Of a DNA stretch of 64,000 bases, positions 24,201 to 34,122 are shown in pieces. This stretch comes from Coniella vitis (Eukaryota > Ascomycota > Sordariomycetes > Diaporthales > Schizoparmaceae). The stretch is from contig WUJK01000006.1 of the NCBI GenBank assembly GCA_011317545.1, positions 1,798,001-1,862,000 of the forward strand, read 5' to 3'. The notes below the pieces were generated by a model. That model worked only from the letters and a program-made list of their open reading frames with translations. It ran no database searches and was not told where the DNA came from. Positions within the stretch are counted from its first letter, which is position 1. Every line of letters starts with the position of its first letter. The translations under genes and the position numbers were made by a program.

Positions 24201-27200
24201 CCATGACTTTGGACACAAATGGGAAGGATCGCGAGGCACGGACATTGCACTCAATGACTTTGATGTCGTTGTCTTTGGCAATGAACTGGATGTTGAAGGG
24301 TCCAGTAACGTTGAGTGCGGCACCAATCTTGCGAGTAGCCTCCTCGATCCGCTGAATCGTCGTCTTCTCCAGATCCTGCGGGGGCAAAATGAGCGTAGCA
24401 TCGCCAGAGTGCACACCAGCGTTCTCAACGTGCTCCGAGATGAAGTGACCGACAACTTCGCCATCAAGAGCAACCGCGTCCATCTCGATCTCTTTGGCGT
24501 TCTCGATATACTTGGTAATGACCACAGGGTGCTCAGGCGAGACATCTGTAGCCTGCTTCAAGTAGCTCTCGAGATCGGCCTCGGAGTACACCGTGTTCAT
24601 GGCAGCACCAGAGAGCACATATGACGGACGCACCAAAACCGGGTATGACACGCTGTTGCAAAATTCCCTCGCCTTCTCAAAGCTTGTCAGCTCTTTCCAG
24701 GTGGGTTGGTCGACATCGATGCGGTCAAGCATACGCGAGAACTTGTATCGGTTCTCTGCGTTATCAATCATTTCGGGAGACGTGCCAATGATTTTCGCTC
24801 CTGCCCGGTGCAATGCGAGGGCAATGTTATTGGGCGTCTGTCCGCCCATCGCACCCAAAATTCCCTCAGTACGCTCCATTTGATAAATATCAAGCACCGT
24901 CTCTTGATTTAACGTCTCAAAATACAGTCTGTCGGCCTCATCGAAATCAGAGGCCATCGACTCGGGGTTGGTCGGTTTTTGAGGAGAGATGTTAGCTGTG
25001 TGTCCACGAGTTGAAGAAGAGGAGAAGAGGTTGAATCAGAGTTAGATTGGGTAAAGTACAAAAGAAAGTTAGAGTACTTGGAGCAAGGATAGAACAGAAA
25101 GAGAAACATAGAACCATATTGGCACAATAGAGTGCCAACCGTCTTTCAAAAAGAAGAGCAAAATATGCGCCGAAATCTGCACCCATAGGTGCCAAGGTGC
25201 CTTGAGATAGAATGAAGAACTTCCAAACATTCCAACAAAACTTTGCACCCTACGGTGCCAACCAGATCCCATGTGAAGAATTCCGGCCATGACAAAATGG
25301 TTTGAGCAAAGGACAAGAAACATGAAACAACATGAGCAACTTTGCACCCTGAGGTGTCAACAACATCCATGCACAGCAATCCCGAGCACGACTAGTCCTT
25401 GGCCAATCCAGCGCTCTTTGATGCCTTGGCGAAGAAGGCGGAAATACTGGAGCCATGATTGCCATCTGCTGTCTTGCGTCGTTTGTAAGACCGTTTGCCG
25501 ACAGGCGCGACGACTGGGGGTGGTAGGCTTGCGCCCGAGGTTGTGCTGAAAAAGTTTGTGATGTGTGTGGTTCTTGATGGCACGGCAACTGGAGATGGAG
25601 GCTGAGCAGGGCCTGAATGTTTGATCTCCGACTCGGAGGCATCAGAAGTGGCATGACCATTGTCTTGCGAGTCGACATTGATCAAGGACTGAAGATTTTC
25701 ATCCTGCGAGTCGACAACGTCCACAGACTGGCTCTCATCTTCCGGAGCGGCAGCAGCATCGACCAAAGGCTCAGTCTCATCATCAGAGGCATCACCAAAC
25801 AAAGATTCGGCCTCGACATCATCGGCATCATCGAGATCAACGGCATCAACATCATCGGCAGCAGCAGCATCGGAACTCTCCGGGGCGACTGGCTTGAGCA
25901 GGTTCCGGGCATGCTCCTCCGTCTTCAAATGCCTAGTCAAATTCGACTTGTTGTGGAATGTCTTGGTACAAGTCATGCACTTGAACTCAGCCGTCATGAT
26001 GCCCAGCGTCCGCTCGTGAAAATCAGATGCCATATGATTCCTGTACGAGTTGCTGGTCGTGAACAACTTCTTACACGTCCTGCAGTGCCACGTCTTTTGG
26101 TCGAGGTGCCATTGTTTGCGCTTTGCCAGCGTGTCGCGATGAATTTGAGGATTTAGAGCACGAGACTTCCTCGAACGAGCAGACGCTTGCCTTAAAAATT
26201 CCTCGCGATCTGGCCCATTCATTTTTTTCTGATGCCAAAGGCGATTATGGTGGTTGCGGATCAGTCGTTGCCGCTTGTGGTGGTTGGCAGCGAGGTCCTG
26301 GAGCTCCTCTGCTGTCATATTGAAATGCCCACGAATGGTCCTGTCATTCATACTGGAATGGGAGCATAAGCCCCCAAAAGGCAGCTCGGCAATGTTCCAG
26401 CCACAAAAGCGCTCCATCAATGCAAGGTCGTTTGTACGAGATTTCATGGCCCAAAACAAAAAGGTGAAGCTTGCCTCGACCAAGAGCATGAGGAGGCGAC
26501 GTTCATTTGTGTTCGTCATGTCGGGAATTGGCATCGAGGCAAGAACACCTTTGTGAGTTATGCCATAGCCTTCGTTAAGCGCCTTGAGGACATTTGATGG
26601 CAGGTGGGCACCGCTCGCATACTGCTGAAACCGAGTAGTGACACTAGCACTCATGTTCGTAGCAGAACCGACATATAGCTGCGCCTGAGCACCATCTTTT
26701 TCCATGACGATTGCATAAACGCCCCAAATGCGGCCGGTGGCTTCGGGCAGGGACTTGAAGAAATCAATGGTCGGCGGCTGGCTCTCCTGCACAAGTTCCC
26801 ATAACCCAGGTGTAATGACGAGGCCTCCAGCGACAGCGGGCTCAAAGACATCCTCCGGGTCCACAAAGAATTTGTCAAAGAGAACATGTTTTTGGCGCTT
26901 TTCGATCGACGATACGCACAGCCACGACAATTGCATGGCAAAGTCGAGCGCGGACACGGAGTCAGCTGCTAGTTGGGACGGAGGGACATCATCAATCTCG
27001 TCTCGAGACCGGACAATGGAGGCAGAGTCGGTGCTGGCGTCGGCAGAGTCGACAATGGAGGAGGCAGAGTCGACAATGGAGGCAGAGTCGGTGCTGGCGT
27101 CGGCAGAGTCGACAATGGAGGAGGCAGAGTCGACAATGGAGGAGGCAGAGTCGACAACGGAGGAGGCAGAGTCGGGGCTGGCGGGTGCAGAGGCATTCAT

Positions 27201-30200
27201 GATGACGGCCGAGACAGAAACGAGAAAAGAAAAAGGGCGGTTGGTTCGTGAATGTGCAATAACGCGAGACTGCAGAATCGTGCGAGGGTGGAAAAACGAG
27301 GACTTGCGAGGGAAAAATTTTTTCAAAGAGAACAAATATGAACGCAATGGTAGCAAGAAGATGGAAAGAGGCAATGGCACGTCAAAGGCAGGTGCACGAG
27401 AATTGAAGCTCATCTTGACAGAAAGGGAAGGAACAACTTGCGAAACTCGGCTGAAAAAGGAAGACGGAAGGAACAGTCGCAGAGACTCAAGGAAAGACTC
27501 AAGGAAAGACTCAAGGAAAGACCCAAGGAAAGACCGAAAAACGAGCAAGACCCAAGAAAAACGAGAAAGAACGAAAAACGAGAAAGAATGAAACAAAAGA
27601 ACGAAAAACACTTACATTGATCATAATAGTTTTGAAGCCATCCGCGCGGAGCGTGCGGATAGCGCGTACAGCACACCAGTCGAATTCGACCGACGAGCCG
27701 ATTCTGTACACACCAGAGCCAAGCACGATCACACCGTGGTCGTCAAAGTCGACGTCATGCTCAGTAGCATTATATGTCAGGTAGAGGTAATTAGTTATAG
27801 CAGGGAACTCGGCAGCAACCGTGTCAATCTGCTTGACATAGGGCATGATGTTGGCCTCATCACGGAGGCGGCGAACAGCCAGCTCGTTGGAGCTCCAGAA
27901 CTTGGCGAGCTGGGCATCCGAGAAACCCAGGCGCTTGGCCTCGAGCAAGAGATCGGGCCGCTTGGCAATGTCGCCGGTGGTGTAGCCAGACATTTCCTTG
28001 CCGAAATTGCTGAGGCCCTTGAGCTTGTGCAGGAACCACTTGTCGATTTTGGTGAGCTCCCAAATCTTGTCGACCGTGTAGCCGGCGTGCATGGCGTTTG
28101 CAATGGCAAAGAGACGCTGGTCGGAGGGCGTCTGCAGTTCATCGTCGATGGACATGAGAGCCTTCGTCTCGTTGAAGCCCAGGTTTTGGCCGTCAATGGA
28201 CCGAATGGCCTTTTGGATGGCCTCCTCGAATGTCCGACCGATACTCATGACTTCACCAACACTCTTCATGGACGAGCCAAGCTGAGTCGATACGCGAGTA
28301 AACTTCTTCAAATCCCAGCGCGGCATCTTGACGACAACGTAGTCAAGAGATGGCTCGAAGCATGCACAAGTCGACCTCGTGACTGCATTTGTAATGTTCT
28401 TCAGGGGGATGCCCAAACCCAGCTTCGCCGCAATGAAAGCCAGAGGGTAACCCGTAGCTTTGGAGGCCAGCGCAGAGGAACGCGACAATCTAGCGTTGAC
28501 TTCGATAATGCAGTACTCTTTGGAGAATGGGTTAAGCGCATATTGGATATTGCACTCTCCCACAACGCCAAGGTGACGAATGACGTTGACTGCGGTAGTT
28601 CGCAGCATGTTGTAGTCTTCGTCAGACAGTGTCTGAGAAGGAGCCACAACGATCGAGTCACCCGTGTGGATACCAAGAGGGTCAAAGTTCTCCATGTTAC
28701 AGACAGTAATGCAGTTGTCCTGGGCATCACGAACAACTTCATACTCAATCTCCTTCCAGCCCTTCATACTGCGCTCGATGAGAACTTGAGGGCTGACAGC
28801 AAGGGCTTTGTTGCAGAGGTCAAGAAGCTCCTCCTCGTTGTTTGCGAAACCACTGCCCAGGCCACCAAGGGCATAAGCAGCTCTCACAATGACGGGGAAG
28901 CCAATGTCCTTGACGACGCGCATGGCCTCGTCCACACTGCTGGCAGACGCTGACTTGGCGCACTTCTCGCCAATGGACTCCATGCTGCGGGCAAAGAGCT
29001 CACGGTCCTCAGTGGTGATGATAGTGCTGATGGGTGTTCCGAGAACCTTGACACCAAGCTCCTCGAACTCATCCTTGAGCTGGATACCCACAGACAACGC
29101 AGTCTGACCACCGAATGTGCAGTAGATAGCGTCGGGGCGCTCGTACAGGATGACCTTGCGAACGAACTCTGCATTGACAGGCAAGAAGTAGACCTTATCT
29201 GCCAGACCCTTGGATGTCTGGATAGTGGCAATGTTCGGGTTGATGAGGACGGTGTAGATACCTTCCTCCTTCAGGGCCTTGATGGCCTGACTGCCAGAGT
29301 AATCGAACTCGCCAGCCTGGCCGATACTGAGACCACCACTGCCGAGAACGAGCACCTTCTTGGGCGTTACCCGGGGGTGTGCCCTCTCGTTCTCGGCGGC
29401 GGTGCCGCCAGGGAAAGAGACAGGCTTGGACAGGAGGCTGCTGTCGGATGCACAGTTGACAATGGTCTGGATGAAGACGTCAAACAAGAATTCCGTGTCC
29501 CGGGGACCGGGTGTGCTCTCAGGGTGGAATTGGACACTGAAATAGGGCTTGCTGGCGTGCATGATACCCTCGTTGCTTCCGTCGTTGGCATTCACAAACA
29601 GTTCCTGCCATTCAGCGGGCAGAGTCTTGCTGTCCACGGCGTAACCGTGGTTCTGCGACGTAATGTGACACTTGCCAGTAACGAGACTGGTGCAAGGAAT
29701 GTTGTGGCCTCGGTTGCCAAACTTCATCTTGGTCGTCTGTGCTCCAGCAGCTCTGGCGAGCAGCTGGTGACCCAAGCAAATACCAAAGACAGGCACGCGG
29801 TTCTTCTGCATGGCAGTCGAGATGTTCTGAATCGTGGTCTGCATGACGGCTGGGTCACCAGGACCGTTGGAGATGAACAAACCATCGTATTCCTCTCCAG
29901 GGTGTGCAACAATGTCGTGGTCCCAGGGGCACACCAGGACTTCTACCCCACGCTTCAGGAAGCAGCGGAGTTGGTTGTACTTCATGCCCACGTCGAGACA
30001 CAGGATGCGAATCGTCCGGCCAGATGGGTGCTTCAGGGCCGAGCCCTCTGGTGGGGTGTAGAGCTTGGGCGCCTTGATGGACACTGGAACAGAGAGCAGA
30101 ATGAGTAAGTGATTCTATTTTCCACGGCACAATTTTGGATCAATGTGAGCGGGCTGCAACTTACCCTCCGCCACGAGGTTCTTCTCGTTGGGGTTGGACC

Positions 30201-30777
30201 ACTCAACCGTCTCAAAGTAAGGCTTCCACTCTCTCATGGCCTGGGCGGCAACACCTTGCGCCAAGGCTTCGGGCTGCTGCTTCTGCAGGAGTATACGACC
30301 GAGCATACTGCCCTTCTCTCGGATGTGCTTCGTCAGAGCTCTGGTGTCGACGCCGTACATGGCAGGAATGTCCTGCTCTTTCAGCCATGTTCCCAGCGAT
30401 GAGGTCGCGAGGTAGTGCGAGTAATCCTCGCCGGCGTACGAGGCCACAATGAGACCGGCGATGTGGATCTGGGAGGACTCAAAGTGCGCTGGGAGGTCGC
30501 GCAGGAGCTCGTCCATAGTCTCGCGAGATGGCACACCGTAGTTGCCGACCAGTGGAAAGGTTACGACGAGGATCTGCCCGCGGTAGGAGGGGTCTGTAAC
30601 AGACTCGGGGTAGCCCACCATGCCGGTCTGGAAGACCAGCTCGCCGGCGATGCTCTTGCGGGCGCCGAAGCTGTAGCCCTGGAAGGCCAGACCATCATAC
30701 AACTCCAAGCAGGCGCCATCCTCTGCCTTGGTCTCGCTGAGGCGAGCCGTGGCGGGCGGGAAGGCCTTCGAAGCCAT
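21246..30777 (-). CDS. URA2: Multifunctional pyrimidine enzyme: glutamine-dependent CPSase / aspartate transcarbamylase (URA2/CAD type), four exons
   Basis: Makes carbamoyl phosphate and then carbamoyl aspartate, the first two steps of UMP synthesis; feedback-controlled by UTP in the family. Exons are 30777..30165, 30083..27616, about 24969..21415 and 21302..21246, giving about 2230 residues (yeast about 2210). Start chosen at ATG 30777 (CACAATGG), which matches the family N-terminus. Order: glutaminase domain (Cys of GICLGHQ, His/Glu of VQFHPES); first CPSase half (VLGSGGLSIGQAGEFDY); second half (VLGSGVYRIGSSVEFDW, before the large intron, continuing in exon 3); UMP/UTP regulatory domain; a degenerate dihydroorotase-like linker as in other fungi; ATCase (FYEPSTRTSASF, HPTQAFLDL, MHPLPR). 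The last exon encodes the conserved MKYGLYTRMALLALVMYN. Introns 1 (81 nt) and 3 (112 nt) are canonical. Intron 2 is about 2.65 kb, carries a nuclease gene, and its 3' boundary is uncertain. Confidence 0.95.
25119..25360. repeat. Four spaced short inverted repeats between the nuclease stop and the intron end
   Basis: Four copies of a small palindrome lie in the non-coding tail of the intron. They are TTGGCAC-6 nt-GTGCCAA (25119-25138), GCACC-4-GGTGC (25179-25192), GCACC-4-GGTGC (25245-25258) and GCACC-4-GGTGT (25344-25357). Flanks are also alike: CTTTGCACC precedes the last two and GCCAA(C) follows most. Loops differ (CATA, CTAC, CTGA), so this is not simple duplication. Confidence 0.8.
25392..27200 (-). 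CDS. GIY-YIG nuclease with two C2H2 zinc fingers, encoded within the CPSase intron
   Basis: 602 residues from ATG 27200. The frame stays open to 27611, so an upstream start (for example near 27413) is possible, but that stretch is pyrimidine-repeat translation. Residues 11-66: Ser/Asp/Ala-rich repeats. Residues about 155-275: GIY-YIG domain with Gly-Val-Tyr 160-162, Tyr-Val-Gly 176-178, Arg190, a Glu (E242, or E233) on the expected helix and Asn269. Then a basic linker (about 305-365), and two fingers, Cys373/Cys376/His389/His395 and Cys408/Cys411/His424/His430, both C-x2-C-x12-H-x5-H. The tail is acidic and ends in a basic segment. All residues of the one-metal GIY-YIG active site seem present, so it is likely intact. 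A zinc-finger half would supply DNA recognition, as in phage homing enzymes with added binding modules. Not in frame with the host exon, so it needs its own translation start, from a retained intron or its own transcript. Confidence 0.85.
   Translation of the reverse strand: MNASAPASPDSASSVVDSASSIVDSASSIVDSADASTDSASIVDSASSIVDSADASTDSASIVRSRDEIDDVPPSQLAADSVSALDFAMQLSWLCVSSIEKRQKHVLFDKFFVDPEDVFEPAVAGGLVITPGLWELVQESQPPTIDFFKSLPEATGRIWGVYAIVMEKDGAQAQLYVGSATNMSASVTTRFQQYASGAHLPSNVLKALNEGYGITHKGVLASMPIPDMTNTNERRLLMLLVEASFTFLFWAMKSRTNDLALMERFCGWNIAELPFGGLCSHSSMNDRTIRGHFNMTAEELQDLAANHHKRQRLIRNHHNRLWHQKKMNGPDREEFLRQASARSRKSRALNPQIHRDTLAKRKQWHLDQKTWHCRTCKKLFTTSNSYRNHMASDFHERTLGIMTAEFKCMTCTKTFHNKSNLTRHLKTEEHARNLLKPVAPESSDAAAADDVDAVDLDDADDVEAESLFGDASDDETEPLVDAAAAPEDESQSVDVVDSQDENLQSLINVDSQDNGHATSDASESEIKHSGPAQPPSPVAVPSRTTHITNFFSTTSGASLPPPVVAPVGKRSYKRRKTADGNHGSSISAFFAKASKSAGLAKD
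27484..27531. repeat. Four tandem copies of a 12-mer in the pyrimidine-rich 5' part of the intron
   Basis: Plus-strand unit GACTCAAGGAAA at 27484, 27496, 27508 and 27520 (last copy with one C change). In the sense strand it is part of a 150-nt C/T-rich stretch after the donor. Confidence 0.9.
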
Positions 30778-33700
30778 TGTGAATGTGTCCGGGGCGAAAG
30801 GAGGAGGGGGCCGTTTCGGAGGGCGTTCAATAGGGCGCAAAGGTGGCAGACGCGTGACGGGATGCCAATGAATCTCCCGGCTCACGCACGATGCTTAGAG
30901 AACTCGCACGAGTCTTCAGCAATACAGAAGAAAAGAAGTAGAATCAACAATGGAGCATGATCGATGGGGTTGACCTCGTCACCAGCTGGCAGACGCTCTC
31001 AGTACGGTAGCACAAAGTGAAAGGCCTTTGAACCTTGTATTCCCCCGCGATCTGTGAACGAGGGGAAAAGAGGAAAAGAAGGGGAAGAGAAAGGTCTGAG
31101 TGCCGGGGACCTGGAGTTAAAAAAAGAAAAAAAAAGAGTTGTTCCCCACTAAAGTTCACAGTTTTTTTTTTTTTCTCTTTTTTCGACCTCTTCCTTGGTC
31201 GCCCTGGGCCCCTGTTCTTCAACTACTGATAAGGCTGTTATCGGCCAGCTAGCGCAGGTCAGTACTGCACTTTATTCAGGTCCTGGCCTGCGATTGGCGG
31301 GCGCGTGCTTAAGACCCAGGCGAAAACGTTAGCGTGCCCTGCGCTGTGGAAGAAAAAAAAAAAAAGTTGCTGCTTGAGTCGTCATAAATAGCGCTCGACT
31401 CTAATTTGGTTGCAGTATAAGTGCTGGCTGAAGAGAGCTGTAACTTGGAAGATCTACCTAGATACTATTGACTGCGGGCTCATTAGGGCTACACTAGTGC
31501 AGACACCACTGCCTTTTCAGACGATGTTGCGAAAATTGCATTGAAATGCTTGTGACCATGTCTACGGCATCTCAACGCGTTTTTAGAGTGCTTGCATTGT
31601 GTTGAAGATTTCTACGTACTATGTATACCTAGAAAATGGGATTTCAGGTATACTATGTACTACGTAATGGCGATTTGCCTCTGGTACTAAACTTGTACTA
31701 TGCACGCCCGGTTGCGGCACCAGAACACACTTGCGGTCTCATTCCAATGAACATAATAAGTTGAGAGCATCACATCTGCTAATTCTGGGTGGTTTTTTTC
31801 CTCCTCAGGCGGCAGACAACATAATGCCGCAAGCGCCATGATGCAGACTCAAGTAAAATGACAGACATATTTATCGCGCTTAGACTCGGTCAATGGGAGA
31901 CTGGCCACAGCAGGTTTCTTCCAGATTTGTTCCTGCATTTTATACTGTACAGTGGTATGTTTTGGTTGGAGGACAGTACAGGCGGCAAGCATCCGCATCA
32001 TGAGAATCTTGGTTGCTCTGGAGCAAACATTTTGTCGAGGAGGACCAAGCATGCTATCTGAACGACCATATTTGGCGGCGTAGCACTTCTACTAACGCGG
32101 TCTTGCAGCCATACTATGTATAATTGGCACTGTATACATAGTAAATACTACGTAGTGAGTCTGCCACACGACAGGATAGTGTGTCAGGGCGTGTGCCACT
32201 AATTTGAACTGGAGAACCTCAGCCCATTCTGAGTGGCTATCGATGGCAATAAATCAGAGCTCTGTCCGCCTTTTTGCCGAGCAGATTGACACTGAGATTG
32301 ACATTGAGGTTGCCGCGGCGGTAACCTTCGTGGCCAAGATGTGCGGTGGTGGCAAGTGAGCCCGGTTTCGACTTTCCTTTCCAGCCCTTCTTGCAGTTTA
32401 GCGCAAAGTTGACGCCTTCACCGCCGCGCTGTAGTGTGAGAAGGCAGCCGATGCATCGTGTCTGTACATAGTATGTGCTCATCCTGGGAACCCCTCACTG
32501 ATTCGCGCACATTGCCCCAAGCAAGTTATTCAGTCGCTGCCAGAGACTTCGTGTGTGCTTATATCTGCGTAACCACCAAAGACCCTTTTTTCCCAACAAG
32601 TTCAACGTTGTGTACAAGTTCCACCAGGGGACGTGTGTAGTACCGGGACACGGGCACAGCCAGTGACCCCAACAAGGTGCAGCAACCGTACAAAAAGCCC
32701 TTTTCTGCCTTCTTGACGTCTGGAATACTATGTATGGCTCTGTCGCTCGCTTCTAATAAGCGCGTCCAATATCCCGCGACTCCACGAAATGATCTGATAC
32801 TGCTGCATGTGACGCATGCGATGCAGATGCTACATACTATGTAGTAAAGGCCCCGTGGGTGGAGTCCGAGGAGGGCTTTCCGCCTCCACCCTGCCGCGCA
32901 TATAGTTCCGTGGGATTGTGCACATGTATGGGTTGCATGCGGAGCATTGTGGCCGCCAGGATGGGCGAGATGGGTGGTGAGCACGGTACGTAGCAAAGGC
33001 AAGCAAGCAGCCAAGAGAGATCAATCGATCTGACCGTTCGCACCACACTCATCTCGCGAAGTGATAGGTCAGACTGATATCCCTCGATTTCCCAGTGACC
33101 AGCGACGAGCGATAGCGCAGCAGCGTCGCCAGTCGCCGTCCCAATCACTGCGGCTTCTGCCAAACGTGCGGTCGATAGGAGGGGCCAAGAACGCTCCAAT
33201 CAAGTCTGGCCGTTGCCCACGCCGAGCTCGCCATCTTGCAGGTTCTTGCAGGCTTGTGCAGCTCGGCCAGGCCCACCCAATCCTACCCAGAGTCATGCGG
33301 CGATCTGGGGAACACGCCTGTTCTGGCGCAAAGATAACGCCAGGTCCATGAGCTAATATCGCCATGCATCAGTTCTCGAGCCCATGATTGCCATGCTTTT
33401 TCCGGCGCGTGGGAGCTGCGGGCTGTGTACTGTGTAGGAGGTTGAGCCAATCGTCGCTGTCCATTTCTTGATTTTCCCATCGCATTGATGGAGAACAGGC
33501 TTTTTCCCCACGATGCAGCTAATTTGGGGCTGAGGAAATGGTGTCAAGGTGTGTGCAGTTGTCTTCGTCAATGCGTGAATAGCGAGAAAAAAGAAAGCTT
33601 GGGCGGGTTGAGCCTCAATCTGAGATCAATAGCACGGGCCACCCTGCTGAACCACACCCATTAAAGCACCTGCCTCAGCAACTGACCCTGGTCGCCTGGC

Positions 33701-34122
33701 AAGCCTGGTAATTACGGCGGCAGGGGCTCCCCGGCTCTGTCCAGGTCATCCCAAGTCGCTCTCGTCGGCCTGCCTCCCATTCTTGTTTCTTGTAAACATC
33801 CTCTTTTTCTCTTCTCCCCCGCTTCATCCTCCCCCTTCTCACCTGTCAGCTCTGTCTCAACGACGACGCCGTACGACCAGTGCCGGATTGTGCAAGCTCT
33901 CCCTCCCTCCCTCTGTCCAGAAGCCGCCGTTGTCCGCCTGCGAGTTTCCGGGGGTCGTCGACACACGTTACACTGCTGTTACTACAGCTCGTTCCCGATT
34001 CAGTTCCAGTCTACAGACCGTTGAGTTCTGTCGATTGCCTGTCGCCCGTCTGTCCTCGACTGGCCTTCTTCTCTTGCGCTTGACGACTGTATCTGGCGGC
34101 TTTCCATGGCGCGGCTGGGTGT
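30778..34122. other. Divergent promoter region between CPSase and the TRP channel, 3.3 kb
   Basis: No supported gene. Holds A/T tracts near 31120-31175 and 31350, and seven copies of the octamer between 31617 and 32842, including an 11-bp perfect inverted repeat at 32112-32143. Pyrimidine-rich DNA at about 33790-33920 precedes the channel gene and is probably its core promoter and leader. Confidence 0.55.

Larger units (their letters stand above)
24961..27615 (-). mobile_element. Candidate homing intron inside the CPSase gene, carrying a GIY-YIG zinc-finger nuclease
   Basis: Sense-strand donor GTAAGT (27615-27610) directly follows Met-Ile-Asn. Coding similarity resumes with Asn-Pro-Glu-Ser at 24969-24958. 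The intron is about 25 times longer than its neighbours and is occupied mostly by one long frame on the same strand as the host. Sense-strand order: pyrimidine-rich leader with a 12-bp tandem repeat, nuclease gene, four short hairpins, CTAAC branch-like site (24995-24991), junction. Location at one of the most conserved points of the host enzyme, plus a nuclease cargo, is the classical layout of a homing element. That it moves is inference. The splicing end used is unresolved: GAG at 24963-24961 and CAG at 24998-24996 are the near candidates. Confidence 0.75.

Noticed and set aside
25119..25360. CRISPR-like array
   Set aside because: Only four short imperfect palindromes with unequal spacing in a fungal intron.
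24961..27615. Intein in the CPSase
   Set aside because: The insert is not in frame with the exons (stops after about 35 codons), and no intein splicing blocks or terminal His-Asn are visible.
24961..27615. Group I or group II self-splicing intron
   Set aside because: By eye I found no convincing P/Q/R/S core or domain V hairpin, and the 5' end is a perfect spliceosomal GTAAGT. A covariance-model search would settle it.
28400..30100. Several plus-strand frames of 100-400 codons opposite the CPSase
   Set aside because: Shadows of the conserved minus-strand enzyme.
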